Below, piece after piece: positions 25,480-37,640 of a DNA stretch of 64,000 nucleotides; position 1 is the stretch's first letter; each line of letters begins with the position of its first letter. Source of the stretch: Pseudoscleropodium purum (lineage: Eukaryota; Streptophyta; Bryopsida; Hypnales; Brachytheciaceae); assembly GCA_963969395.1 (NCBI GenBank), contig OZ017795.1:37181063-37245062 (forward strand), given 5' to 3'. Below the pieces are notes generated by a model, which saw nothing but the letters and a program-made list of their open reading frames with translations, had not been told where the DNA came from and did not search any database. A program made the position numbers and the translations under genes.

Positions 25480-27462
25480 TCAGAGTTCTTTCTTCACCTC
25501 CTCCTCCATTGAGCCCATTTGCACCTCCTTGATTTGTTTGGGGTCTGCAGGTATCAATCCGATCCAGAGAACCGGAAGCATGGCACACAAGGATTGGATG
25601 AAGATTCCCAACGGCAACCCTGAGAAGTCACTAGCAGAAATTTTGAGATAATTAGCAAGCGCAACGCCGAGGTAGCCGTTCGTCAGCCCTGCAATCGTTT
25701 GTGCCGAAGCAAAGAATGCAAACACAGAGGCTTCGCACCCTGGAGGACACAACTCAGCCAACATGACTGTAAAAGGCAGAAACTTAAACTGCCCAATGGC
25801 TTCCACAAACGCTGATGCTCCCAGCACAAACCACTTGTCAGGAATCCCGTACTCCAAGTTGATGCGCTTCACAATCACGATGTCGGTCATCATGCAGAGC
25901 GAGAGGAGGATTTGCACAATGGCAAGGATTCTCCGAAGTGGCACACCTTTGAGAACTTTGTTGTACATCATGCTCCCAAGTAACAACCCACTCTGGCCAA
26001 CCAACCTGGCCACTCCAAGAGCTGAAGCTTCCAAACCTAAGTGCTCGGTTTGGAAGAAGAAGATGGCGCCTCCAATTCCTGGGATCACAGCGTAGGAGGA
26101 GAGAAACCACAGGAGGGGCTTGTATAAAGCAGGCTTTTGAAGAGAGAATTTTAACTGTGTGATTTGATCACGAATTGCAGAAGCTAAATCTTTTCTACCT
26201 TCTTTGAGTCTCGGATCGTCGTCCGAGTCTTTCTTCACAGGTCCTAAACCCATTGCTTGTTCACTTACTGTGAAAGATAACAGTAGCTGCAGTGAGAGCA
26301 GAAACATGAAAATTTGGATCATGGCCGTGGGGCTTAGGAGCTTCATGGCGTACCCCGCAGTCAAGTTGCCCACCACACCTCCAGTCGCCATGCATAGCCA
26401 GGCAAATGACTGTAATTCACCTGAATGGATCGTCAACAAGAGAATTCACATGGTCACGTTACGGAAGGTCATTGGGAAAATCCGAATTGATTGGAACTGA
26501 AAAAAGGAAGGAAAAACAGATTCAATTATCAGGGCACTGGAGACCAGCGATTTGTGAGGGAACTTCCCCTAGAACGATGCTGGAAAAGGCGGGAAAAAAA
26601 AAAGTCACAATAGAGAAAGAAAGGTCCCTCTGAAAAAGAAGTACCTTGCTGAGCACCTACTTTGTTCTTTCCAGCTTCCGCAAGCATAGCATCTTGTACC
26701 ACTTCTGATATGGCACCCCCAAAGTTAGTGATCGTGAGGAATGTTGTCAAAATAGCAGCAGTAGATGACACCTTCGTGACAAGAGCAATTGAACTCCAAG
26801 CAAACAACTGCAGTCCCCCTGTGACACGACAAGCGATCGATTAATGCGAAACTCAGTGATATAATCTCAAGATTGCCGAAATATCACATTTCCAAGTTTT
26901 GGCAAAGGACCTAAACGAGATTAATCAGCAGAGTACGTAAACTCAGAAGCTTACGAAATTCACTGCTGGTGGACTCACCTGCAACAATGAGATAGGGCAC
27001 CCGATGTGCGCCTTTAATATACACAGAGTCGGAGATGATCCCATAGACAGGCTTGGCAACCATAGGAAGTGCAGCCGTAGACAACAGAAATTGCATTGTA
27101 CCTGGGTCGACCTGCATTCAAAACAAAAACATAAAAAAATTCATAACATCAATATAAACATCAACCCTTCCAAATTAATTTTCTCCTTCTTCAAACCACA
27201 ATAAATTACTGATCCTCAAAACCTCAAAACCTCAAGCACAAACACGACCTGCAACACGTTGCTTCACAAAGACGCATTCCAATCGACGCATTCCCAAACT
27301 TCAAAGAAAAGAAAGGAGCCTGCTCACCTTCAAATTATCCTTGTACCAATACGTCATAGCCATCCACGGAAAACATCTCATTGCCTGGGTAAAGAAACAT
27401 AGCCCCATTAACATCACGAACGAGGCGCCATAAGTGTTGCTCAGCCGCTTGACGGACGCCAT
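25480..27462 (-). CDS. Folate-biopterin transporter family protein (4 exons, 460 aa)
   Basis: Exons on the minus strand are 27462-27328, 27111-26979, 26818-26645 and 26420-25480 (1383 nt, phases consistent). The product belongs to the FBT/BT1 branch of the major facilitator superfamily, which moves folates and pterins across membranes in plants, kinetoplastids and cyanobacteria. Family signatures include FTQAMRCFPWMAMTYWYKD near the N-terminus, KPVYGIISDS after the second membrane segment, and GGAISEVVQDAMLAE in the third exon. I count about eleven to twelve hydrophobic segments by eye. A polar loop around KKDSDDDPRLKEGRKDL separates the two halves. The ATG at 27462 follows a TATA box at about 120 bp and leaves only a short hydrophilic leader, so the long transit peptide of plastidic FBT1 is absent. 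Location (plastid, tonoplast or plasma membrane) is therefore open. Substrate is inferred from the family. Confidence 0.9.
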
Positions 27463-27581
27463 AGCTTCTGGATCCCCAACAACCCCAACTCGAGCTTCTC
27501 TCAGCGCCTACAATCTGAACAAAAGAACCACAGAATACAAAGCTCTTAAGTACAGATTACCAAAGAACACACCCAACGGCG

Positions 27582-27589
27582 CTTTTATA
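27582..27589 (-). promoter_or_regulatory. TATA box of the folate transporter gene
   Basis: TATAAAAG reads on the minus strand 120 bp upstream of the start codon, implying a transcript start near 27555 and a leader of about 90 bases. Confidence 0.6.
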
Positions 27590-27769
27590 CTCGCATCGTA
27601 GCTAAGAAAACATCTCACAGACTACGAAACAAACAAAAACCGAATGTTCACAGCAGAAACTTTACCTAAACCTGAAATTCTATCCCAAAGCTCAGAATTC
27701 GAAGCTCGCCATCAATATAAGTGAGAATCCATCCGCGAGAAGATGAAACACAAGGCGACACTAACGTAC

Positions 27770-27794
27770 TCCACTCCACTCCACTCCACTCCAC
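27770..27794. repeat. (CCACT)n pentamer repeat, five copies, upstream of the folate transporter
   Basis: CCACT is repeated five times in perfect tandem in the proximal promoter of the minus-strand gene (sense AGTGG). Confidence 0.85.
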
Positions 27795-28018
27795 GAGACT
27801 GACGCTGCCCTCACAAGTAACTAAAGACTCATTCGCTGATTTGTTTTTTCAGAGATGGAACCGAAAATCGCAGTTCGGAGTTTTTCTATACAACGATCAC
27901 TGGTGAGCATTGGAATACAAGAAGATGCATCTGCGAATGGTTGGCTTCTGCTGAAGGGGACTCCACTTCACTTTCGCTGAGCTGACCGTCTCACCCGGTA
28001 AGGAGGACGGCGACGACA

Positions 28019-28270
28019 CACGTGGGTGGTTGCGACCGGCACGTGGAGGTTTCTCGGTGAGTGTTCTAACTGTTTCGTTTTTTGTTTTTTTTTGTTTTGG
28101 GGGGGCTTTTTTTAACTTTTTTTTTTAACATTTTTTTGGGGTTAGCAACAGAGTGACTGCTCTATTGCCGGCCAGATGGCCGGCCATCTTTCTGTTTTGC
28201 AGGCCAGAAAAGTGAAGTATTTAAATCTGGGGTGTGGGGTGTAACTTAAATTTTGGAAATCGTCCACGTG
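28019..28270. promoter_or_regulatory. Three G-boxes (CACGTG) in the distal promoter of the folate transporter
   Basis: CACGTG cores lie at 28019-28024, 28040-28045 and 28265-28270, in the contexts ACACGTGGG, GCACGTGGA and CCACGTGGT. Three copies of a 6-bp palindrome in 250 bp is well above chance. They sit about 430-690 bp upstream of the TATA box. G-box/ABRE-type elements bind bZIP and bHLH factors (light, ABA, stress). Control of this gene is inferred from position. Confidence 0.5.
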
Positions 28271-28299
28271 GTGGGCTCTGGAGGGGGGCGGGGGTACTG

Positions 28300-30540
28300 T
28301 ACTTGGAGAAATCTGAGGCTTACATTTAAGTTTGGGTCTGTCATAAGGCTAAATTTCTGCTTCCTGATTGGTAACTCTCCTTTGAATTCGGTCACTTCCC
28401 TATTTCTGTGTTTTCAAAAAGATTGTTGACTGGGTCCCAGGGCTTTTTTCACTAGAGTTTCGAGTCACTGATTTGTCCTATTAGTGCGTGTTACAAAATG
28501 AACTTAACTATATAGGTCGGACCAACCATTGTTGATCACTTTAGTGATTTCTGGGACAAATCTTGAGGACTATGAAGCAATGCAAATTTTTGCCAAGTAG
28601 AAAGATAGGAAATATGGAGATTCCAAATTTGCTGTAATTTTGTTCCCCTAATTGAAAATTGTTATGAATTTTGTCACCCGAAAGTGGTTTGAACCAATAG
28701 TCAATGTCTAGACTCTTTCAATTCTGATAATTTAAGAACTACTTATTCGCTCACTATTTCCTACTTTCTTACTCATTAGTTCAAGACATGTGAAATGACC
28801 TTATTAGTCTCAATTTTGAAAAGGAATAAAAAACACATTCAAAACTTTGGTTGAAAATTTGGTCAAGCCTAGGTTAGAAATAGTTGCACCTTACATGTTA
28901 GGTATGGCTTCATGGTCGGGAATGGGCGGTTTGACCTTATGATAATTAATTTTTTAAGGGAAGAGTATTTTTGCCAATGATATTTGTTATTGAGATGTAC
29001 ATATAGAACTTAATCTATATGAAATAGAGGTTAGAATCCTTTTTCAATTGCAAATAAGATCTAACAAAATATTTAAGTATGCAAAATATAATGGCACTTA
29101 TTTTGGTCTTGGTAATATTCCAAGATTGACTATAATAGGGGTTGTATCCATTTGAGGATGTGACTCTCAAGATCAATGAATAAGCAAAATCTGTAGTTGA
29201 GATATTCATAGTCAATGTCAATTCCATTGGGCGTGACTATTTTATAAAAGTGTAAAAGAAAAAATGTTAGTGCATGCAAAGAAACTATTAATGGTTTTGG
29301 TCATATTAAATTCAGAATGAAATTCTCATCTATTAAAATGATGTTATTGGGTCTTAACTTACACGTAAATTTGTATATACAATGTATTTATTGGCCAACA
29401 ATCAATGCTTCTTAATAATTCCAATGGCCCCTAAATTTCAAGGTGCTTCTTTGATGCCATATCATCAACATTTGTACCATGTAGGACATCAAATGAAGAA
29501 GTTTAAAAAACATGAATGGCTATAAAAATTATTCACCTTTCTTTGATTTCATAAGTTTTTCTTTTACTCTATGCTAATAAAATAGCCTGATTTGTTCCCA
29601 TTGCAACTCATATAGCATAGTCCACATTTTTTATAGAAGCTAAGTAAAAATTATGTAGGACCTCACATATAGAACAATTCAATTTCCTAAATTACTTGCT
29701 TCATAATACATGGATATTGGACCCATATATTGGATGTTTGGAAAATCAAATATCAATACAATATTTGGGTGTCATAAATAAGTTTTGATATTGATTATTT
29801 TTTTCTTTCAGGAGGTAATAAAATGACTTAATGGTTAAAAACCTTACATTAGTAATCATAGGGGCCAAAATACTACAAGAGTAATGGTTGTCGTAAAAAA
29901 ATGATTCTTTAATTGAATCACAAACTTGAGACCATTACATGTAGAATTATTAGTTAGACCTTGTGCTATTTTTGAAAATTTTCAACTTTTTTCTATATAA
30001 AGAGACATGTGAGAAATGAATTTATTTATTTATCTATGACGAAGTGTGAATTTATTATGAATATTTGAAGTGAGTTGTCCAATTGGCCCCAAAGAATCTC
30101 TAAACTATCCCCAAACCAACAAGAATTATATCCACAATGGTCATTGTACTCACATAAAGCAATCATGATATTTTCTAATATGGCCACAATATGAAGGCCT
30201 AAAAATGTCATTTCATGTAATGGATTTTCATTCAAAAGGTGAAAATTCTTTTTGTAGTTAGCGATCACTCCATTACCATCATTTAAGACATTGATTGTGT
30301 ATGCTAATTCAATCCAAAATTCATTTATTGAAAAAGATTTGTCGTGGATTGATACAAGACTTTGATGGATCATTCTTTAAGTTTATAAAAGAGGCCTTTT
30401 GATTGAAATGGGATCCTTTATTTAATTATAATGTACGAATGCTATGCTAAGAGATAAATCTCAATCCTTCATCTAATAAATAGGGGTTTAAATAAATAGG
30501 GGATTTTAAATATAAGAGTTTAAATATAGGGATGCAAATA
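28300..30540. other. Intergenic, AT-rich, no supported gene
   Basis: Apart from dispersed repeat copy C, the stretch has no recognisable gene. The 115-codon minus-strand frame at 30026-30373 has no known domain. Confidence 0.5.
28586..28942. repeat. Dispersed repeat copy C (3' half)
   Basis: It matches about 6395-6730 in the same orientation. Shared blocks are GTAGAAAGATAGGAAATATG, GTCTAGACTCTTTCAATTCT (against GTCTAGAGTCTTCTAATTCT), CCTTATTAGT and TTGAAAAGGAA. Confidence 0.7.
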
Positions 30541-30552
30541 TAGGGGTCTTCA
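30479..30552. repeat. Degenerate short tandem repeat
   Basis: AATAGGGG and AATATAGGG motifs alternate with TTTAAAT spacers over four units of about 18 bp. It adjoins a GC-richer stretch at 30560-30660 that opens on the minus strand as a short protein-like fragment I do not recognise. Confidence 0.6.
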
Positions 30553-31121
30553 TGCACAACTTTATCTAAGAAATCCAGTGTTTGCCCCGGTAAGGATATC
30601 AACCCACGGTACACACCTCGAAGACCTTTCACAGCAGGCTCTTCGTCGTCGTCAAGCAGTGGACTTGTTCATTTGTGTCTCATCTTCATCACGCAAACTT
30701 CAAAGGAATCGTTGCATCCCCAGGTCGAGCTGGTGAAATCTCTGACCGAGGATTAGGTTACAGAGTTTTGGCTCAACTTTCGGTTCCTGACGTCTCATGG
30801 ATGCTCAGATTTCAAGGAAATTCGTGATTGGTTCTTTTTAAGGTCACGCAGACTATTTCTCTTGTCGGTGGCGGACAGTGTTTGCGTGCTATTCTTGCTT
30901 CTGACTTGATTCCGTTCTCGTGTTTTGGGTTTGAAGTTGCGTGTTGAAAAAACACGATCGGTCGGTGGTTGAGCAGGTGGATGGGAATGTGAGCTGAGGC
31001 GTGAATTTTGGGATTGGTTGCGATTGATTCGGTTAAGGTTGACTAGGGTAACGCAGGAATTGGTGTGCTGATTGCCGGTCGAAGTGAAACCCTAATCCGA
31101 GGTTATCGATTTTGGGCGATC

Positions 31122-34100
31122 ATGGAAGATCCCCCTCCCTATGAGGAAGTCTCGCACTGCAGGGTGTGCAATTGCACGTTCACTACTTTCAAGCGTCGGG
31201 TGAGATTGGATTACTTCTGTTACTCCTCATCTGGCGGTGCCGTGTGAAGGATCTGTGTTGTTTTCAGATTGCCTTTAAATTCTTTTGTGTGTGAGGCAAT
31301 GACGGTTTCTGTATTCACGTAATAGTTCGCAATAGTATAGGGACGAATAGTGACTGATTCTGGTTTTGTGATGTGGCAGCATCATTGTCGTGCTTGTGGG
31401 AGAAGCCTCTGCAACGAGCATTCCTCGAACCAGAAGGTGGGTGAAACTAGGGTTTAGGAATGCAAGTGATGGCTGATGTTTGGGCACCCAAAATCGCCAC
31501 TTTTAGCGTTTCTATTGTTAGACTTATCGAATTCTCATACATAAGTGCTGGCATGTGAAAGAGAATTTTAACGCATCAGAGAGAAAGTTATTTGGATACA
31601 GTATGCAAAAGTTATGACGTTAAAAAATGACCTGAAATCGACAATTGAACGGATGTTTAGGTGGAATACATCCTCCGAAGGTGATGTTTAGGTGTAACCA
31701 TTGTCTAAGATTTTAGGGTGGCGATTTTGGTGCCCCTACCTTAACAAGTGATTGGTTGGATGTGGTTATGTGACTGAGCGACTGATTTGACACAGTCGGA
31801 GTTGTGTATGGTTTCTGTTTGAAATTTCAGGCTCTTCCCCAATTTGGAATTTACACCCCTGTACGAGTTTGTGATGAATGCGTCAAGCCTCCCAAGTATG
31901 TGTGCCAATTTGTTTGAAGAATTTGGAGAGATGCATGTTCTTCATACCTGTTGAAATTCATTTGTGTTTGCTTGTTCCTTGAGTGTAAGCCCTGATCGGC
32001 AGGTTTCGGACGCCTTTTCAAGTTTCTCCAATGCTTAGGTGGAATTTATAGGTGGTTCCAGGGCTGAGTTTGTTACTTTCAATGCGTCTCATATGTACTA
32101 TCACAATTGGTGTGTCGAATTGGTCAAGCATGCCGAAGCCAAGTTATGTTTTCAAGTTGCTAGATCCTAAACTTGACCTGGGCTGTTGTTGCCTACCAGG
32201 GCTAGAGCGAAGCCGGTTACTTCGAAAAACTTTGGAGATGCGATTGAGAAGACAAGTGCATCAATCGGCAAAATGAGTCTTGATCGTGACGAGGTTGAGG
32301 TTGCTCCTGCTCCACCACCAACTCCGGCCATTGAGTGCACTTGCGGTATGCCGTTGTGTATATGCGAAGCTCCTGCCCCTGCTCCTGCGCCCGAGGTAGT
32401 TTCTCAACTTGTTCGAGTTATTATACATGAAGCATTTAGTGTGTGGATCTCAAAAAGAATGCATGGATTTTGACTCTTGGAGAATACAATCTGGATAATT
32501 AACCCAGACCTGTTGTCTTACCCCTTTTTGTATTTAACTTGCTGATCAAATTGAGGATTTGTCTCTTGCCAGATGCGCTCACCCTCGCCATCTCCCGCAG
32601 TTCAACAAGTGAAACCTAAGAAGACGTCTACAGCTCCCTCAGGTGCTACCTCTGTTGGAAAGTCCTCGTCTTATGGAAGCAGTATGCCGAGGTTCGTTTT
32701 ATTTCATGATTTTATGATCATGGAGTTTGAATCTGTTATCTATCATCCATTGATGTCATGTTTCTGAATGTCCATTGGGTTGTTTCATCCAGAACAGAAC
32801 AAGCTCTTTGCTTAGAGAGTTTTTTAGAATATATTTTTCTGAATCTAGTTATGATTTTGATATTCTTTAAAGGTTATTCTCACCTACAGGTATCTTCTAG
32901 ACTATTCTCAATCGGTCTTATTTGTGTATTTGTGTTTTACTTATGCAGTCTGTTTTTCCAAAGTGGATATACTTCACAAGGGAAAAGCCGCCCTTCTTCA
33001 AAGTCGTACGAGCCTAGTGGAGAGGTTCCCCTTCTTGATTCCCTTCGACCTTCCGGAAGTAGTCTGTTTATGTTTCGGAATTTTGTCTTGGACATAGAGT
33101 TGCTGATAGGGTTGTTTTCAAATTTTATCATCGGCAGTATGTTTTTTAGACGTCTGTTGGTGGGTAGACTTGTTGATATTTCGCTACCTTGCTATCTGAT
33201 GTAAGGTGCTGCCTGAGTTGGTCTTTGCTGGTGAGGGTCATTTGCATCTTGAATGCTTCACAACTTTGGGCACCGCCGTGCAGGGACTCAGGGAAGCTGT
33301 CAAAGCTGCAGATGCTGCTGCAGTGAAAGACCTTCTGGCACGGGTTGGTGTCTCACATTTTTTTCTCTTAGAATACTGTTTTCTTAATCACTGTTTTCAG
33401 TTGCTTTTTTCTATACTCAGATCATCACAACATAGGATCTATGATGATCTGTTAATAGCTATCCTGTTTGTTGTGGTTCGCAATTTTATTTACAGTTCTG
33501 CAGAGTTCAGCTTTAAAGCTTACCGGCTTTTTTACCTCAATTAATGTTGCAGGGACTCGATCCTAACTATGTTGACAAACAAGGGATGTCATTGCTTCAC
33601 TTGGTAACTACTCTTACCAATTCTCTTTGATGTAAAGCACAATTTTGTTGGATGATGCAAAGCAATTTTGTGTTTAAAGAGAGTGAATGACATTTTCTGG
33701 ACACCAAAGCTGTGCAGGTGCTATTCTAAATCCTGTTTAAGAGTAATTTTGGAATACTGAATGCCCATGCTGATCAATTCATTGGTGGTATCTGCAGGCT
33801 GCAATGTTCAACTTCACGGAGATCACATTCATGTTAATGGACGCTGGTGCCAATGTGTTGGCCAAGAATTCACAAGGTAGGACAAATGTTCTCATGTGCA
33901 ACCTAGTTCGTTAGTTCACTGGTGTCTAGTGCCGGGATTGCTATGTTATGTTGCAGAGTTCGTCAAGGTTATCTTATGTATGGTGTCTATGTGGTCTTTT
34001 GTGTACATTTATGTAAGTGTAAAATAGATGAGTGCTTTTTGCACCAGGCTTTTCATGTTGTACGAGACAACTTACTGAACGATGTGCTTGCAGGAGAAAG

Positions 34101-34173
34101 TCCTGTTGATTGTGCTCAAACGACTTTGGGATACAAAATGCGGCAGCGGATAGAATCAGCGAGAGAGAGCTAA
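31122..34173 (+). CDS. FYVE-type zinc finger protein with C-terminal ankyrin repeats (10 exons, 286 aa)
   Basis: Exons are 31122-31199, 31380-31436, 31831-31895, 32200-32395, 32573-32691, 32949-33024, 33284-33343, 33553-33603, 33798-33876 and 34094-34173 (861 nt). The ATG at 31122 is the first in its frame. Residues 12-63 form a FYVE-like finger: paired ligands C13/C16, C29/C32, C37/H40 and C59/C62, with the basic patch RRHHCRACGR that contacts phosphatidylinositol 3-phosphate, and a VRVC motif. The N-terminal WxxD motif of classical FYVE domains is missing. A Pro/Ala-rich linker contains CTCGMPLCIC, then a Ser-rich stretch. Residues 198-275 carry about two ankyrin repeats (GLDPNYVDKQGMSLLHLAA, then MLMDAGANVLAKNSQGESP). 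The architecture resembles an Arabidopsis RING/FYVE/PHD family protein that I recall as At3g43230. The expected role is endosomal membrane recruitment, by inference. The donors after exons 6 and 7 (GTTCCC, GTTGGT) are weak but keep phase. Confidence 0.88.
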
Positions 34174-34199
34174 TCGCCGGTGGCCTCTCCAGTGTTACC

Positions 34200-37100
34200 T
34201 TTGTGGGACACGGAGCTGCCTTTGTGTCATTTTTAGCTTTTTATCTTGGAATCATTTATTAGGCTTGATGGTGTGGAGAGGAAGATTCTGATTAATAGCA
34301 ATTTCTTGCCATGTTCAAGGACTTGGTGTTGGACATTTCAAGCACTGTCCATCTTCTTGTTGCGTGGTTATATCGCAGGCTTCAAAATCAGGAAGATTTA
34401 AGTGTTGATAGAGTTGGCGTGAATCCATGCAAGACTTCAGCCTTGTACTGCAGTCAAGCTGCAACAAGTGAAGCATTTCTATTATTTCACATTCAATGTT
34501 TTCTCAATAAGCTTGTGCCTCTAAACCAATTCATATATTTTGTGCAGTGGACGGGAACTTTAGGGGTCTTCGTAACTTGACGTTGATATTTTGTTGACTT
34601 TCTAATACGCAACCCAGTTTTCTGAGTTAAAAAAAAATTATTCCTGCTTCCTGTGTTTCATCATCTTTCAGTTACATGGTCAAAATGATTATTAGCATGA
34701 TGGTGGAGAGATGGATTGCTTCTTCTATCACTTCTAGTAGGGTAGAATTTCCTTTCTCTGCTCTTTTAATTATATATAGTGTTGTTTGGTTATCAAATAA
34801 CGTAATGTTAACCCCTAAAGGACCACAGGACAAACTAGCAGATTTCGAACATGAAATTGTGAATTGGATTTTGATGTTCTTTCTTTGAGATTTTTACATG
34901 ATAACAATTAGGCCCTGTAATTTTTAATACTTTTGCTTGAGTGATTAAAAAGTTATTAGTTGATATGTAGTTTCATTCTGAAGAGGGGCAGTCGGGGCAT
35001 TGAGGTTTACACTATGCCAAATTTTTTGGTTTCAGGGACCCAATATTTGAGATAACCTAAGCTTGAACATTGCATAGGAAAGGCTTTTCTCTCAATCATT
35101 CTTCTGAATTTCAATACTTTCCCAGTTTTTTGGGTTAATGTTGCAGTAGACATGGTGAACTATACCACCACCATTCGATTTTTGAAAATAGAGTTTTTAG
35201 AGTGAGATATAACCGTTCCAAAATTTCCGCTGGTATAAGCCTGTTTTGAAAACCTATCGATACTAATTGTTTGTTCACTAGATGTTGAACACCTCCAAAC
35301 ACTTTGAAACTTCCTGAGTATGTAACTGAGAAGTGAGTAGAAAATGAAGTAGCACAAGTCAGGAGCTCAATTCTGGATATACCTTGGTCCATGTAAAGCA
35401 CAATTCCCTCGAATTTTTGGGGAGCACAAAACAAACATTTTGGAACTTTGAACCTTATGATCCCACCATCATAGAGAAATTTGAAGTTGGAAGTTTTTGA
35501 ATATGTAAGAGCATTTCAACAACATGCCATGGGGTGCAGATGTGGTGAGTGGCTAGCAATATACATGCCAAGGCAAAAAAAAATGGCTAGCCACTTCAGA
35601 ATTTGGAGAGTGCACTAGCAAATGGAAGGGCTCAAGTGTGGTTTGGTTTGGGCTATGGATGCCTTTATAGTGTAGGTTCCGAGATATTGACCCCCTAACT
35701 TGCCTTTACATTGGCAACAGTGTTGATGACATAGTGGCCTTCAAACTTCATCCAAAATGCATCTTTCTATTGTTATGTCCCAATCCTATGGCACTCTATG
35801 ATACACAAGGAGCAATGAAGTTGTAGTCTTCTTAAATGCACACCAAATCCCCAATTGGTATTCCTTTGTAGCATTGCCACGATAGGGGATGCTCTAAATA
35901 ATACAAATGAGTCCAAGATCTTGTAGTTACTCTTCCACTAAAGATCTTCAAATCTTACTTCAAACCAAACTCAAAATATGTTGTTGTTTTTTCTCTTTTT
36001 TTTTAACAATTGTAATCCTTGAACTCTCTTAATCTTTAGAGGTTAATTATAAAAGGAACTCTCTATATTTATACTAAATTCCTAAGAAATTTTTTTTAAG
36101 AGTGTTGTGGAAAAAATTGTTTCAAAATTGTTTTACCCAAAGTAGGACTAAAAACCTCATCTTCATTTATTAAAAAAACCCAATCATAAGATCTCTTACT
36201 TAACTTATTTGAGTGCATTCTCTAAAAATTCTAGAGTGAAAAATTCCATTGATTGCAAGATTAATGATTGTGTATAAACTTCAAAAACTACAAAAGTTAT
36301 ATTCTAACCCTTTCTAAATATGAAGTTTGTCTTTCAATTTAAAAAAATAAATATGTGCACTCTACAACTTGTGCATTTTAATGCATTTATATTAATTAGA
36401 TGAATGGAGTCTAGTCAATGTTATTACTTCATGAAGTATGCTTGAAAAGTCTAAACTTATTTTTTATGAATTGATTTTGAAATAATTTATAAGAAGCATT
36501 ATTTGAATTCATTTGTAAAAATCAATTCATCCTATTAATAAAGGTGCAAATTAGAGTCACTTACAAAATTAGTGCCACTTAAGACTAAATTTTTTTTCTA
36601 TAATAAAATAATATTATAGCTCATACTAGTCTAAAATAATGTGAATTTAAGAAATAAGAGTCACTTGCACTAGTGGTATAAAAGTTAGTGAAACATTGTT
36701 AAGTAACTTCCAAGAAGTTGCGTTTGGATGAATGAATCTATACTTCAATGTTAGAGACTTGCCTAGGTCTACAAATAAAAACCTCTCCCTATTTTGTAGG
36801 TAGTCCATATTGCATTCAAAATTTCTCTTGACTAATTAAAAGATTTTGATTCCTACTACAATATTGCATAATATTATTAATGTTCACTAAGGGATTCTTT
36901 TATCCTTCGAAAGTGCAAAGATTTCCTTAGTAAATAGTTGACTTACTCTCAAATGGACAATCCTTGAATATTTACATCCACCTACTTATATATTGTATGC
37001 CCAAGCAAATTGCATATGAACAATTCATGTAGGCCAAATTTTTTTTAGGTGTTCCAAGGAGGGATATATACTTTCAACCATGAGATATTAGGGGAAAGGA

Positions 37101-37640
37101 GAGGAGTAGTTATTCAATATTATACAAACCCAAATTTATGATAAATAATAATTTTGGGTGTTTTTACCTTTTGCTAAGCAACCTACCCCATGTCAGTCAA
37201 GGTGGATTAACCCCCTTGTTGTGTCTACCAAGAATAACTGATGTAAAAAATAGCCTCCAATTTTGTGCCATGTTAATTTTGGAATTTATATTGCAAATAT
37301 GAATTTTCAAAATTTCAAAAGTTTATCATGGATGGAAAATTAAAAAATTTCACTGTTTTCCCAAGGGCAATGAGGGGGCAATTCCCTATGCCCTGCTGCC
37401 ACAAAATTTGTAAAAAATCTTTCACAGGTTCCTATTTTCCTACCCAGTACCACTTCCACGAATCTACCTACCTCCCGACCAACCAACCAACCCCCGCCGA
37501 GTACTTTAAGGATCAGTTCTACCTACCGACACCGAGTAGGCTGTATACACGGGGCTGTCCAAGTGGCACCTCCACAACGTGCCACCACTCACACGAATAT
37601 CTGGCTCAGTCAAAGAGGGGCCAACGTCGATAATGTTGCA
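34200..37640. other. 3' flank of the FYVE gene and intergenic DNA upstream of the phospholipase D gene
   Basis: About 400 bp of non-coding sequence of mixed composition follows the FYVE stop and is probably the 3' untranslated region. AT-rich DNA follows, with TTAA-element copy 4. No gene was recognised. From about 37400 the composition becomes less AT-rich, probably the phospholipase D promoter. Confidence 0.5.
34808..36046. mobile_element. TTAA-element copy 4, left end sure, right end tentative
   Basis: TTAACCCCTAAAGGACC starts at 34808. The next 250 bp match the left part of copy 1, for example AAAAAGTTATTAGTTGATATGTAG against AAAAAGCTATTGTATGATATTTGG. A candidate right end, CTTTAGAGG followed by TTAA, lies at 36034-36046. 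If true, the element is 1.2 kb and holds extra sequence (35508-35900) that is absent from copy 1. Confidence 0.45.

Noticed and set aside
25763..26095. Plus-strand frames inside the folate transporter
   Set aside because: They mirror the hydrophobic transporter coding sequence and resemble no protein.
30447..30660. Minus-strand protein-like fragment (VKGLRGVYRGLISLPGQ)
   Set aside because: Composition is coding-like, but I cannot match it to a family. A stop codon and AT-rich tandem repeats bound it, so no gene is called.
31065..31121. Upstream extension of the FYVE protein
   Set aside because: The extended frame begins with CTG. The first ATG is at 31122 and matches the family's usual start.
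37328..37633. 101-codon plus-strand frame upstream of PLD
   Set aside because: It has no domain. It covers CCAACCAACC-type simple sequence and probable promoter DNA.
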